The translations under genes were made by a program, and so were the position numbers. From assembly GCF_023806485.1 (NCBI RefSeq), contig NZ_JAMSLR010000003.1, positions 252,965-316,964 on the forward strand: a stretch of 64,000 nucleotides of DNA. Reading direction: 5' to 3'. Of the stretch, positions 26,870 to 36,141 are shown piece after piece (within the stretch, counting starts at the first letter, position 1; the number at the start of each line of letters is the position of its first letter). Source of the DNA: Thermalbibacter longus. GTDB taxonomy: Bacteria; Chloroflexota; Chloroflexia; Thermomicrobiales; Thermomicrobiaceae. The notes under the pieces were generated by a model, which did no database searches, had not been told where the DNA came from, and was given only the letters and a program-made list of their open reading frames with translations.

Positions 26870-28076
26870 CGCCCTCCCCGTACCGCTCGCGCATCGCCTG
26901 CACCATGACGCGGGCCGCCTCGCTCAGCGTCACCTCTTCGCCGAGCCAGCGCACGCCCGCTGCCTCGAAGATCGCCCGGCCCTCGGCCTCGTTGACGCCG
27001 GTCTCGCGCGCGACTACCGGGAAGTCCGGAGGCAGGCGGCCGGCCTCGCGCAGCGCCTGGACGACTCCCCGCGCGAGCACGTCGACCTGGGTGTTGTTGG
27101 TCAGGTTGTGGGCGACGAACAGGCCACGTACCCCTGGCTTGGACAGCACCACGCGAGCCAGCGCGGCCACCTTCGTCTCGGTCGGGTTGCCGCCGATCTC
27201 GGCGTAGTTCGCCGGCCGCCCACCGGCGCGGAGCAGGGCATCGAAGAGCAGCAGGCTGGCCCCACCACCGCCGCAGAGGAAGCCGATATCGCCGCCTTCC
27301 AGCTCCAGGTACCGGGCCGAGCCCCGGTACGGCTCGGCGGCGTTGATCGCGTCGACCTGCTGCTCCAGCGCCGTCGGTGGACGCCAGGCCGGGCCGATCA
27401 GCACACGCCCGGCCAGCTCGGGGTGGCGGAACAGCGCCGCTTCGTCGAGCGCGACGACCGCGTCCAGGGCGACGAGCTCACCACTGGCTGTCTCGGCCAG
27501 CGGGTTGATTTCCAGCAGCTCGGCGTCCAGCTCGACGAAGGCCCGGTAGAGCGCGGCCGTAAGCTGGGCCAGGCGGGGAAGCGCCGGGCCGCGCACGCCC
27601 GCCGACTGCCAGAGCGCGCGGGCGCGAAACGGCATCATCTCCTCGCCCGGCACCAGCTCCAGCCAGGCGATCGCTCCTTCACCCCGCGCCAGCTCCTCGA
27701 CATCGACCCCGCCTTCCCGGCCGACCAGCACCCGCACCGTCCGGTCATCGGCGTCGAGCGTGATGGCCAGATAGCGCTCCTGTGCGACTGGCACCGCCTC
27801 TTCGACCAGCACGCGATCGACCGGGAAGCCGCCGACCTCGCGCCCGAGCAGCGCCGCGGCAGCGTCGCCAGCGGCCTCCGGGTCGGCGGCCAGCCTGACG
27901 GCGCCGGATTTCCCTCGCTTCCCCACCGGGACGAGCGCCTTGACGACGACCGGCCCTCCGAGCGCAGACGCGACCTGCCGTGCTGCCTCGGCAGCGGGGA
28001 CGGCCTGTCCCCGCGGCACCGGAATCCCCCGGGCCGCCAGAATCTCCTTGGCATCGTGCTCGAGTAACCGCGCCAC
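26847..28076 (-). CDS. Succinyl-CoA-synthetase-like beta subunit (ATP-grasp)
   Basis: 409 residues from GTG 28,076, which places ARLLEHDAKEILAARGIPVP at the N-terminus as in SucC; starts at 28,088 or 28,130 (TTG) are possible. ATP-grasp elements include VVVKALVPVGKRGKSGAVRLA, LLEINPLAET (metal ligands) and FLCGGGGASLLLFDALL, then NYAEIGGNPTETKV. It pairs with the overlapping alpha gene to form an alpha/beta ligase in or near the TCA cycle. A downstream-extended C-terminus and sequence divergence make the carboxylate uncertain. Confidence 0.84.
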   Translation of the reverse strand: MARLLEHDAKEILAARGIPVPRGQAVPAAEAARQVASALGGPVVVKALVPVGKRGKSGAVRLAADPEAAGDAAAALLGREVGGFPVDRVLVEEAVPVAQERYLAITLDADDRTVRVLVGREGGVDVEELARGEGAIAWLELVPGEEMMPFRARALWQSAGVRGPALPRLAQLTAALYRAFVELDAELLEINPLAETASGELVALDAVVALDEAALFRHPELAGRVLIGPAWRPPTALEQQVDAINAAEPYRGSARYLELEGGDIGFLCGGGGASLLLFDALLRAGGRPANYAEIGGNPTETKVAALARVVLSKPGVRGLFVAHNLTNNTQVDVLARGVVQALREAGRLPPDFPVVARETGVNEAEGRAIFEAAGVRWLGEEVTLSEAARVMVQAMRERYGEGDGDSARP

Positions 28077-28148
28077 CGCTGCCCGCACCTCCTCGGGCCG
28101 TACGATGGCCTCTGCGGGGCTGCTGGTCAAGACCTCGCGCCGCTGGGC

Positions 28149-29321
28149 CTATCCGACCTGGTTTCTGGCCGATCTCCCCTCGGCGCAGACGTCGCGGCGG
28201 TTCCCGGCGAAGACGTTGCCCGTCACCGTCGAGTCGGTGGTGTGGAGCAGGTAGACCCCGCACCGACCGTTGTTGCGGATCGTATTGCCGGTCACCAGGT
28301 GGCGCTCCGAGGTCACGCGGTCGGGGAGATCGTGGTTGGCCGGGTCGAGCGTGAAGGCGACGCCGTGACGGCCGTTCCGGGTGATCAGATTATCGCGGAT
28401 GACGCCGCCCTGGCCGTGCTCCCAGTTGACCCCGTCGGTGCGGTTATAGGCGATCACGTTGCCCTCGAGGATCGTCTCGCGGGAGAAGCCGAGCCAGAAG
28501 CCGTAGTTGCTGTGAGTGGCGATGTTGTTGCGGAAGACGTTCCCGGTCGAGAACGTCGCCTCGAAGGCGTTGTTCGGGGAGTAGGAGCCGTCGTTGCCTT
28601 CGATCAGGTTCTTGTCGCTGGGTGGGCTGAACTGATTGCCGAGGAAGAACCCGTCTCCGGAGTAGCGGAGGTCGTTGCCGATGACGTTATTGCGGTGCGA
28701 CCCGCTGGTCACGAGGATTCCGGCCGCGTCGCAGCCGGTGCCGCCGCAGCGGTTCACATGGTGAGCCTGGTTACGCTCGATCCGGTTCTCGCAAGAGGCG
28801 AAGAGCCGGATGCCCCAGGCGGTGTTGTGCGAGACATCGTTGTCCTGAATCAGGTTGCGGTGGCTAGCGTAGAGGTTGATCCCTACGTCCTGGCGGCTCG
28901 CGACATTGCGGCGCACCGCGCTGCCGGTAACGCGGTGGAACAGGATGCCCCCGCCGCACGCGGCCGACAGCGGCTGGTTGAGGTCGAGAAACGTCCCGTC
29001 GCTGCCGGCGTTCTCTGAGAGGTCATTGTCCTCGATCACCAGGTCGGTGCAGTCCTCGGCGAAGATGGCGTAGAAGAAGTTGCGGATGACGAAGTTGCGG
29101 ATGACGACACCTGTCCGGCCACGCAGCACGATACCGAAGCCGGCCTTCTGCATACCGTCGAGGATGAGCCCGTTCCCGTCGAGCACGACGCCATCGGCGG
29201 CGACGACGATGACTCCACCCCCGTCGGGGTCAGCGAGGCGGTAGTGACCCGGCCTGAACGACGTGCCCGTGGTCACCAGTGTTCGCCCCGAGAGCTCGGC
29301 CCTTCTGGAGTCCGGTTGCAC
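28149..29321 (-). CDS. Right-handed beta-helix protein (NosD/pectate-lyase-like repeats)
   Basis: 390 residues composed almost entirely of about 22-residue beta-helix coils, with recurrent 'N-x-I/V-x-x-N' turns such as NLIQDNDVSHN, NRIERNQAHH, NNVIGNDLRYSG, NLIEGNDGSYS, NVFRNNIATHSN and HLVTGNTIRNNG. This is the NosD/Beta_helix (PF13229) pattern; such proteins bind or cleave polysaccharide. GTG start; no signal peptide is visible after it. It is upstream of the succinyl-CoA-synthetase-like genes and divergent from the small secreted protein at 29,465. No catalytic motif is recognised. Confidence 0.8.
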   Translation of the reverse strand: MQPDSRRAELSGRTLVTTGTSFRPGHYRLADPDGGGVIVVAADGVVLDGNGLILDGMQKAGFGIVLRGRTGVVIRNFVIRNFFYAIFAEDCTDLVIEDNDLSENAGSDGTFLDLNQPLSAACGGGILFHRVTGSAVRRNVASRQDVGINLYASHRNLIQDNDVSHNTAWGIRLFASCENRIERNQAHHVNRCGGTGCDAAGILVTSGSHRNNVIGNDLRYSGDGFFLGNQFSPPSDKNLIEGNDGSYSPNNAFEATFSTGNVFRNNIATHSNYGFWLGFSRETILEGNVIAYNRTDGVNWEHGQGGVIRDNLITRNGRHGVAFTLDPANHDLPDRVTSERHLVTGNTIRNNGRCGVYLLHTTDSTVTGNVFAGNRRDVCAEGRSARNQVG

Positions 29322-29363
29322 GGCCCTCGCAGCTCCTTCCAGCGTGTCTTCCCTCGCTCGATG

Positions 29364-29379
29364 GTAACAGTGCTGTTAC
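29364..29379. promoter_or_regulatory. Palindromic operator candidate
   Basis: GTAACA-gtgc-TGTTAC, a perfect 6-bp inverted repeat with 4-base spacer, in the 143-base gap between the divergent beta-helix and secreted-protein starts. Its symmetry and relative A/T content suit a dimeric repressor; no candidate regulator gene is adjacent. Confidence 0.4.
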
Positions 29380-29464
29380 ACACGTCGCCTACGCTCCCTC
29401 TCAGGAATCGGGCAATGGTGGGCGCGAGCGGGTCGGCCCACCGGAGCGAGAAAGGAGAGGGATC

Positions 29465-30013
29465 ATGAGCCGGTTCCTTTCGTGGTTCGCGCGCCTCGGC
29501 CCCTGGCGCTGGGCGATGGCCGTCGCAGCAGTGGCGGGGCTGGGCGGTGGGCTCCTGCTAGCGCACGAGGCTGCGGTCGCGGTCGTCCTGCACGAGCACG
29601 CGGGCGCGCACGCCCAGGAGAGCGAGGCGACGTCGCCGAGTGGCAGGCCCGGTAGACTGCCGCCGGAGGTGAAATACGGCTGGACGGCGACCTCGCCGGC
29701 CACGCACGCCGGTGATCAGTACCAGCTCGTCGTCACCAACGGCGAGACTCCGCAGACAGTCTACGTGCGCGTCATGATTATGGATCACCGGAACCACAAC
29801 AACATCGTGGTGCTGCAGCAGCGGCTCGAGCTCGAGGCCGGGGAACAGCGCGTGCTCACGGCGGTGAACGACTACGGTACCGCCAACCACTTCCAGACCG
29901 CCATCGGCAGCGAGACCACTGACCTGACGCTCGAGGTGAGCCTGACCGCCTCCGACGGGGAGCGCACCGCCTGGTTCAACCAACGCGCGTTCATGCTCCG
30001 CGAGCGTGACTGA
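29465..30013 (+). CDS. Small secreted/membrane-anchored protein of unknown function
   Basis: 182 residues. ATG with AAAGGAGAGG upstream, which is clearly the real start within a longer open frame. Residues 17-42 are hydrophobic (WAMAVAAVAGLGGGLLLAHEAAVAVVL) and His-rich just after (LHEHAGAHAQ). The rest is a beta-rich domain: YGWTATSPATHAGDQYQLVVTNGE, TVYVRVMIMDHRNHNNIVVLQQRLEL, AVNDYGTANHFQT and LTLEVSLTASDGERT. I do not recognise the family. The His-containing stretches might bind metal; that is speculation. It is followed by a strong terminator. Confidence 0.68.
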   Translation: MSRFLSWFARLGPWRWAMAVAAVAGLGGGLLLAHEAAVAVVLHEHAGAHAQESEATSPSGRPGRLPPEVKYGWTATSPATHAGDQYQLVVTNGETPQTVYVRVMIMDHRNHNNIVVLQQRLELEAGEQRVLTAVNDYGTANHFQTAIGSETTDLTLEVSLTASDGERTAWFNQRAFMLRERD

Positions 30014-30034
30014 GCCGCGCGATCGTGCCAATCC

Positions 30035-30068
30035 CTGGTAGGGGCGACCAGCCGGTCGCCCCTACCAG
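30035..30068. terminator. Strong bidirectional hairpin terminator
   Basis: A perfect 15-bp stem (CTGGTAGGGGCGACC at 30,035-30,049 and its complement at 30,054-30,068) with a 4-base AGCC loop between the convergent stops of the secreted protein and smc. No clear T-run follows. Confidence 0.75.
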
Positions 30069-30085
30069 CTCCGGCTTGCCTTGCT

Positions 30086-33000
30086 TCACGGCAGGCTCAG
30101 GGAGAGGACGCGTGAAACGCCGTCCTCTCCCATCGTGATGCCGTAGAGGACGGCAGCTCCCTCGATAGTAGCGCGGTTATGCGTGATGACGACGAACTGG
30201 GTGCGCTCCGAGAGGGCGTGCAGCATATCGCGGAAGCGGACCACATTGGCATCGTCCAGGGCGGCGTCCACTTCGTCGAGGACGCAGAAGGGCGCCGGCC
30301 GGACGCTGAGGATGGCGAAGAGCAGGGCCACGGCGGTAAGCGCCCGCTCGCCACCGGAGAGCAGGTGCAGGCTCTGCAAGCGCTTCCCCGGAGGCTGGGC
30401 CACGATCTCGATCCCGCCCTCGGGGCCGGCGCCGTTCGAGCCGAGCAGCCGGCCGCGGCCGCCGCCGAAGAGTTCGCTGAATGTCCGCCGGAAGGCCTGA
30501 TCCACCGCATGGACCGTGCGGCTGAAGGAGGCTTGCATCTCGCGCTCGAGCTGGCCCATCGTCTCGCGGAGCCGCTGTGCGGCAGCGCGCACGTCAGCGA
30601 GCTCTCGGTTCAGCCGCTCGTAGCGCTCGCGTTCTGCCCGGTACTGGTCGATCGACTCCTCGCCGTAGCGGCCCAGCCGCTGCCAGCGCTCGCGTAGCCT
30701 GGCGCTCTGCGCCTCGATCTCTTCCAGCGGAACGCTCGGATCGAGTTCGACCTCGGCGAGCTGCGCCGGCAAGCTCGCGGGATCGTCGACGGAGAGATCC
30801 CAAGCCGCTCGCTCCAGCACCATCGCCAGCTCGTCCCCAGCACGCTGGCGCTCGACCTGGCAACGATCCAGCTCCCGCTCGGCTTCTCGCAGCTCCTGCG
30901 CCAACCCGGTCACGATCTCACGCTGGGCCCGCTCCTGCTCCAGGAATTCCCTGAGCCGATCGACGGTAGCGGCGTGCTCCTCCTCGGCGTCCGACAGTTC
31001 CTTGCGCTGTCGCTGCGTGTCGGCCTGGAGCACGCGTCGCTCCTCGGCCAGCCGGGCGAGCTCCTGCTCGATCTCGACGCGCTGGCGGGCGAGTAGCTCT
31101 CGCCCTTCGGCCAACCGCTGTGCCCGGCGTTCCAGCCTGGCGAGTTGCTGTTCCACCCCCTCGAGCTGTCGTTGCACCGCCGATCGATCGCCACGGGCCA
31201 CCTGCACGCGCCCAGACTCGAGCTGCTGGGCCAGCGTCTCCAGCTCGCGCTGCTGCGCGGCGCGAAGGGTCACCAGTCGCTCGCGCTCGGCCTGCACCCG
31301 GTTGAGATCGGTCGCGATCGCCTCGAGCGCCTGCTCGATGGCCTGAAGCTGGCCAGCGATCTGCGCTCGCCGCTCCCGGTCGCGTTCGGTCTCCGTCTCG
31401 AGCGCGGTGAGGCTCTGGCGCAGCAACTCGCGCTCGAGCCGTTGCTCGCGATCCTCGGCTTCCAGCCTGGCCAGCTCGGCTGCCTGCTCCTGGCGCCGGG
31501 CCAGCCGCTCCGCACGGGCCGCTTCCAGCCGCTGAACCCTTTCCCGCGCCTGCTCACCCTCGGCGATCAGCCGCGCGCGGCGTCGCCGGAGTTCCCGCAG
31601 CTCGCGCTCCCGCGCTAGCAGCCCGCGCTCGCGACCGCGAGAGCCACCGGTGACTGCCCCGGAGGGCCGGGTAATCTCCCCGTCCCTAGTGACGATCGTC
31701 CAGCCGGGAGGCAGGCGGTTCAGCATGGCCCGCGCGGTCGGCAGATCGCGCACGACCAGGACGCGGCTGAGCAGGCTGCGCACGACCGGCTCGACGCGTG
31801 GCTCGCAGCGTACCAGCTCGGTCGCGACGCCGATGACGTTCACCTCCTGTCCGGCCAGCGCGAGCTGCTGCGGGCGGCCGGCGCGCACGGTGTCGAGCGG
31901 CTGGAAGGTCGCGCGGCCGGACCGGGTGCGCTTCAGGTAGGCGATGGCCGCCTCAGCATCGGCCCAGCGCTCGACGACCACGTCCTGCACATGGCCGCCG
32001 AGGGCAACCTCGATCGCGACCTCCAGCTCGGCGGGGACTTCGATCAGGCTCCCGAGCGTGCCGATCACGCCGGCCAGTTTGCCCTCCCGGGCTGCCGCCA
32101 GCACGGCGCGCACGGCGCCGGCCACCATGCCGGATTCCGCCAGCCGCTCGAGCGCGTCCAGCCGGGCTGAGGTAGCAGCCAGCTCCCGCTCCAACTCAGA
32201 CAGTGCCACCCTCGCCCGGGCCAAGTCGGCCTGAATCGCCGCTTCCTCCCGCTCCAGTTCGGCCAGAGCCTGGCGCGCCTCGTAGAGCTGTACCCTAAGC
32301 GCTGCCTCTGCCCGTTCGAGGTCCTCAGCGCGGGCCGCCAGCTTGCTCCGCCGGGCTTCGCGTTCGGCCTCCGCAGCCGCCAGCCGCTCGCGCTCAGCGA
32401 GCAGCCCCGCGAGAGCCTGCTCCTGCTTTCCTCGCTCGGCTTCCAGCCGGGCCAGTTCCTGCTGGAGGTGCCGTTCCTTCTCGTCGGTGGCCCGCAGCGA
32501 GGCGCGCAGCTCATCCCGCCGGGCCTCCATTGCCCGCGTCTCGGCCTCGATCTCCGCCAGTTCGCGGTCGAGATTCTGCAGGCGCTCGCTGAGCGCTCGC
32601 CGCTCACACTCGAAGGCCTCCCGTTCGTGGGCGAGCGCTGCCGCCTCGGCGTCCAGCTCGGCCGCGCGCCGCTCCAGGTCGGCCAGGCGCTCCTGGGACA
32701 CCTGTTCCTTCGCCGCGGCTAACTCGCTCCGGTGGAGGGTGGCCTGGAGCGCGCTCTGACGGTGCTCCAGCGCCCGTTCCAGCTCATCCACGCGCTGGCG
32801 CAGCGACACAGTCGCCGACTCCACAGATGCCAGCGCTTGCCTGGCCTGCTCCAGCGCGGCACGCGCACGGACTACCGTGACCGCCGCAGTGGATTCCGCG
32901 TCGGCCGCTGCCTGGATCCGTTCCTGGATCGCCTGCCAGCGCCGCGCGTAGAGCTGAAGCAGGGACGCTCGCAACTCCTCCCGGACGCGGATGGCCGCTT

Positions 33001-33634
33001 CGGCCTGGCGCGCGGCGCGCTCCAGCGCGTGCAGGCGGGGTTCCAGCTCGCGCAGCAGGTCTTCTAGCCGGACGGCATTGGCCTCAGCCTGGGCTAGGTG
33101 GGCCGAAGCTTCATCCTGGCGCAGACGCAACCCGGCGATGCCTGCCGCATGCTCGAACAGCCCGCGGCGATCAGCCGGCCGCTGGCTGAGAACGGCGTCG
33201 ACCAGCCCCTGGCCGATAACGGTGTAGTCAGGCCCCAGAGAGGCGGTGAGCTGGAGCACGTCGCGGAGCCGTACCCGCTTCCCGTTGATCAGGTAGTGGC
33301 TCTCGCCGTCTCGGAAGACCCGGCGGGTAACCGTGATCTCGGTGAAGGGGAGTCCCAGGCTCTCCCCCTCCTGCTCCAGGGTCAGGCTCACCTCAGCCAT
33401 TCCCAGCGGTGCCCGGCCTGGCCCGCCAGCGAAGATGACGTCCGACGCTTGCCGGCCGCGCAGGCTTCCGTAGCTCTGCTCCCCGAGCGCCCACCGGATC
33501 GCGTCGGCAATGTTGGATTTGCCCGAGCCGTTCGGGCCGACGACGGCGGTGATGCCGCGGTCGAAGCACAGCTCGACCGGCGTCGCGAAGCTCTTGAAGC
33601 CGTGCAGGTAGAGGCGTTTCAACCGGACGCTCAT
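30086..33634 (-). CDS. smc: Chromosome segregation protein SMC
   Basis: 1,182 residues, full SMC length. The N-terminal ATPase half has [23 protein letters not shown] (Walker A, about 26-48); two long Glu/Arg/Leu-rich coiled coils (about 160-500 and 670-1,020) flank the hinge ([27 protein letters not shown], about 515-660); the C-terminal half has [16 protein letters not shown] (ABC signature) and [13 protein letters not shown] (Walker B). It condenses and aligns the chromosome with ScpAB, whose genes are not in this window. It is last in an operon after galE (12-base gap), pyrophosphatase and rhodanese-like genes. The ATG at 33,634 is unambiguous. Confidence 0.97.
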   Translation of the reverse strand: MSVRLKRLYLHGFKSFATPVELCFDRGITAVVGPNGSGKSNIADAIRWALGEQSYGSLRGRQASDVIFAGGPGRAPLGMAEVSLTLEQEGESLGLPFTEITVTRRVFRDGESHYLINGKRVRLRDVLQLTASLGPDYTVIGQGLVDAVLSQRPADRRGLFEHAAGIAGLRLRQDEASAHLAQAEANAVRLEDLLRELEPRLHALERAARQAEAAIRVREELRASLLQLYARRWQAIQERIQAAADAESTAAVTVVRARAALEQARQALASVESATVSLRQRVDELERALEHRQSALQATLHRSELAAAKEQVSQERLADLERRAAELDAEAAALAHEREAFECERRALSERLQNLDRELAEIEAETRAMEARRDELRASLRATDEKERHLQQELARLEAERGKQEQALAGLLAERERLAAAEAEREARRSKLAARAEDLERAEAALRVQLYEARQALAELEREEAAIQADLARARVALSELERELAATSARLDALERLAESGMVAGAVRAVLAAAREGKLAGVIGTLGSLIEVPAELEVAIEVALGGHVQDVVVERWADAEAAIAYLKRTRSGRATFQPLDTVRAGRPQQLALAGQEVNVIGVATELVRCEPRVEPVVRSLLSRVLVVRDLPTARAMLNRLPPGWTIVTRDGEITRPSGAVTGGSRGRERGLLARERELRELRRRRARLIAEGEQARERVQRLEAARAERLARRQEQAAELARLEAEDREQRLERELLRQSLTALETETERDRERRAQIAGQLQAIEQALEAIATDLNRVQAERERLVTLRAAQQRELETLAQQLESGRVQVARGDRSAVQRQLEGVEQQLARLERRAQRLAEGRELLARQRVEIEQELARLAEERRVLQADTQRQRKELSDAEEEHAATVDRLREFLEQERAQREIVTGLAQELREAERELDRCQVERQRAGDELAMVLERAAWDLSVDDPASLPAQLAEVELDPSVPLEEIEAQSARLRERWQRLGRYGEESIDQYRAERERYERLNRELADVRAAAQRLRETMGQLEREMQASFSRTVHAVDQAFRRTFSELFGGGRGRLLGSNGAGPEGGIEIVAQPPGKRLQSLHLLSGGERALTAVALLFAILSVRPAPFCVLDEVDAALDDANVVRFRDMLHALSERTQFVVITHNRATIEGAAVLYGITMGEDGVSRVLSLSLP

Positions 33635-33646
33635 CGGAGTTCCGGC

Positions 33647-34642
33647 TCACTCCGGGTAGCCGTGCGGGAAGCGCTGGTGCCAGAGTACCGCGCTCCTGAT
33701 GATCTCCTCGAGACCGTAGCGTGGTCGCCATCCCAGCACTCGCTCGGCCTTGGCGTAGGAGGCGTACTTGACCGGCGGCTCCCCTGGCCTGGGTTCTCCA
33801 GGCTCGATGGGAAACTCGACGCCGGTGATCTCCTGGACGAGCTCGATCACCTGCCGGGTCGAGTAGCCGACCCCGCTTCCCAGGTTGATTACGTCCGTCG
33901 GGTGGCCTCGGCGTAGCGCTTGGAGTGCCAGCAGGTGCGCTTCAGCCAGGTCGAGAACGTGCACGTAGTCGCGGATCGTGGTTCCGTCAGGCGTATCGAC
34001 CCGGGGCGAGGTGAGCCGGAATGCCTGCAGCCCCAGCGCGCCCCTGATCGCGTTCGGGATCAGGTGTTCCTCAGGCCGGTGGTCTTCGCCCAGCGAGCCG
34101 TCGAGCGCGGCGCCGGCGGCGTTGAAGTAGCGCAGGCTGATCGAGCGTAGCCCATAGGCCTGGTCGTACCAGCGCAGGAACTCCTCGACTGCAAGCTTGG
34201 ACGCGCCGTAGGGGTTGGCCGGCTCCGTCGGATGGTTCTCGTCGAGCGGGAGATAGCGGGCCTCGCCGTAGACTTCGGAGGTGGAGGAGTACACGACCCA
34301 GGGCACCTCGTAGGCCAGACAGGCGTCGAGCAGGTTGATCGCTCCGCCGATGTTGTGCCGCACGTACTTCGCTGGATCCTCGACCGACTCTCGAACCGAG
34401 GTGTAGGCAGCCAGGTGGAAGACCGCGTCGAACCGTCCATCGGCGATGGCGGAAAAGACCACATCGCGGTCAGCCAGCTCGCCGACGATGAGTGGGCAGT
34501 CCACGGCTGCCCGGTGGCCGTAACGGAGATTGTCGAACACGACGACCTCATGTCCGGCCTCCTGCAAGGCGCGGACGGTGAAGGAACCGATATAGCCGGC
34601 TCCCCCGGTGACCAGCACGCGCAGCGGCTCGCGCTCGCTCAT
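33647..34642 (-). CDS. galE: UDP-glucose 4-epimerase (extended SDR)
   Basis: 331 residues. VLVTGGAGYIGSFTVRAL is the NAD-binding loop; FDNLRYGHRAAV, HLAAYTSVRESVEDP, YSSTSEVYG and NPYGASKLAVEEF (Tyr-x3-Lys) follow the GalE pattern, and RYFNAAGA, TIRDYVHVLDLAEAH and GSGVGYSTRQV are GalE-type. It interconverts UDP-glucose and UDP-galactose, supplying glycans. The ATG at 34,642 overlaps the pyrophosphatase stop by 4 bases (ATGA), so the operon order rhodanese-ppa-galE-smc is translationally coupled. Other NDP-sugar epimerase specificities are possible. Confidence 0.9.
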   Translation of the reverse strand: MSEREPLRVLVTGGAGYIGSFTVRALQEAGHEVVVFDNLRYGHRAAVDCPLIVGELADRDVVFSAIADGRFDAVFHLAAYTSVRESVEDPAKYVRHNIGGAINLLDACLAYEVPWVVYSSTSEVYGEARYLPLDENHPTEPANPYGASKLAVEEFLRWYDQAYGLRSISLRYFNAAGAALDGSLGEDHRPEEHLIPNAIRGALGLQAFRLTSPRVDTPDGTTIRDYVHVLDLAEAHLLALQALRRGHPTDVINLGSGVGYSTRQVIELVQEITGVEFPIEPGEPRPGEPPVKYASYAKAERVLGWRPRYGLEEIIRSAVLWHQRFPHGYPE

Positions 34643-35121
34643 AGCGGCTCGTCTCTCGCTCCGGTCGCGGAGCGGATCAATTGCCAGGCCACCTCCGCGC
34701 TCTCCCATCCCAGCACGATATCCCAGTCGGCGAACCACTCCTCGATCGCCCGCAGGTCTTCAGCCGGCGCCTGGAGGAGATCGACCACGCCACCGTACCG
34801 CGGATCGTTGCAGCGGACAGCCAGGACTTTGTGATCACCGTCGGGGCGCACGAACACCCCGATCGGTCTCACGCGGACTCGTTGGCCCGTCCTCAACGGC
34901 ATGCTGCTCAGGACGATGACGTCGAGCGCGTCGTCATCGATCGGATTGTACGTGCCCGGCAGGTGCCCGTAGGCGGCTGGCCAGGGGCGACGCGCGTGCG
35001 GATGCCGGTAGGTCGTCCAGGTGCCGGTCGCCTGGTCGCGCGCATGCCGGACAGTGCTGCCGGCCGGGTCCTCGATGACTGCCTCCAGGCAGTCCCCAGC
35101 GTCGAGTCGGTGCTCGCTCAC
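34639..35121 (-). CDS. Family I inorganic pyrophosphatase-like protein, diverged active site
   Basis: 160 residues. The fold signature is present: AAYGHLPGTY, then DDDALDVIVLSSMPL (residues 62-76), matching the DGDPxD metal loop with all three Asp kept but Pro changed to Ala, and RVRVRPIGVFVRPDGDHKVLAV (Asp96, Lys98). The substrate-phosphate residues of the E. coli enzyme equivalent to Lys29, Tyr141 and Lys142 read Arg, Trp133 and Asp134. Hydrolysis of PPi is thus plausible but altered. GTG start shares GTGA with the rhodanese-like stop, and its own stop overlaps galE. Confidence 0.8.
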   Translation of the reverse strand: MSEHRLDAGDCLEAVIEDPAGSTVRHARDQATGTWTTYRHPHARRPWPAAYGHLPGTYNPIDDDALDVIVLSSMPLRTGQRVRVRPIGVFVRPDGDHKVLAVRCNDPRYGGVVDLLQAPAEDLRAIEEWFADWDIVLGWESAEVAWQLIRSATGARDEPL

Positions 35122-36047
35122 GACAGCGGCTCCAAGGGCAGATCGGCTCGGGCGCCCCACTCGGCCCACGAGCCGTCATAGACGCGGACCGAAGGATAGC
35201 CGAGCAGCTTGAGCGCGACGTAGGTCTGGGCAGCGCTCGGGCCGTGGAGCCCGTAGACGATGACGGTCTTGTCCGGCGTCACGCCCTGGCTTGCGAACAG
35301 CTCGCGGAGCGCCCCTGGGTCACGATAGGCGGGCACGGAGCCAGGCTCGGTCAGCGCCGTCCAGGGAACCATCACGGCTCCGGGGATCTTGCCCAGCCGC
35401 AAGCGGCCGTTCCAGCTCTCGCGCAGCTCCTCTGGCGTGCGGTTGTCGACGATCGCGACAGCCGGATCGCCGAGCGAAGCCAGCACGTCGTCGACGCCGA
35501 TCAAGACGGTATAGTCGAGCTGCTGCACCAGCGAGCCGGGAGGCGGAGACGACGGGAGCCGGCGGGTGAGCGGCAGGCCAGCGGCTTCCCAAGCCTGCCG
35601 TCCGCCCTGGAGCACCTGCACCTGGCGAAAACCGAGCGCGTGCAGCGTCCAGACGATCCGGGCCGCGTAGCGGTTGCCGGCGCCGTCGTAGACAACGACC
35701 CGTGTGTCCGGTGTGATCCCGGCCCGGTGGATCAACTCGGCGCGGCCAGGCTCGCCGACGAGCATCCCGTAGGTGTCGTTGTGCACCTCGATCGTGTCCT
35801 GCCACCAGACATGGATGGCCCCGGGGATGTGTCCCGCCTGATACTCGTGGAGTGGGCTGGCGTCGAGCAGGCGCAGGGCCGGGTCATCGAGGTGCTGCGA
35901 TAGCCACTCCGCCAAGACGAGTAGCTCGCCGCCTGGATAGACCTCAGGAGAGGCCAGGCTGCCGGCCGCCGGGGCGGGTGTCCCGCAGCCAGCCAGGACC
36001 AGCGCCAGGGCAAGCAGAGCGATTCGCCAGCGTGCAGACCGAGCCAC
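35118..36047 (-). CDS. Tandem rhodanese-domain lipoprotein lacking the catalytic cysteine
   Basis: 309 residues. Lipobox LVLAGC21 after a short signal peptide, so it is anchored outside the membrane. Two rhodanese domains (about 40-165 and 175-309) follow the SseA/thiosulfate sulfurtransferase layout. The first domain loop reads VVVYDGAGNRYAAR (Asp121), as in many inactive N-terminal domains. In the second, where active enzymes have YCRxGxRSS, the loop is VIVYGLHGPSAAQT with Gly266 in place of Cys. Sulfur transfer by the usual persulfide route is therefore not expected; binding or sensing is more likely. First gene of the ppa-galE-smc operon. Confidence 0.82.
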   Translation of the reverse strand: MARSARWRIALLALALVLAGCGTPAPAAGSLASPEVYPGGELLVLAEWLSQHLDDPALRLLDASPLHEYQAGHIPGAIHVWWQDTIEVHNDTYGMLVGEPGRAELIHRAGITPDTRVVVYDGAGNRYAARIVWTLHALGFRQVQVLQGGRQAWEAAGLPLTRRLPSSPPPGSLVQQLDYTVLIGVDDVLASLGDPAVAIVDNRTPEELRESWNGRLRLGKIPGAVMVPWTALTEPGSVPAYRDPGALRELFASQGVTPDKTVIVYGLHGPSAAQTYVALKLLGYPSVRVYDGSWAEWGARADLPLEPLS

Positions 36048-36141
36048 GGTGCCGACCGACCTCCTCTTGGGGCAAGCTTACGCTGTGCCGGCCGCTGGCG
36101 CAGCAGCGATGCGGCGAGATCTCTGACAGGGTGGGGCAGCG

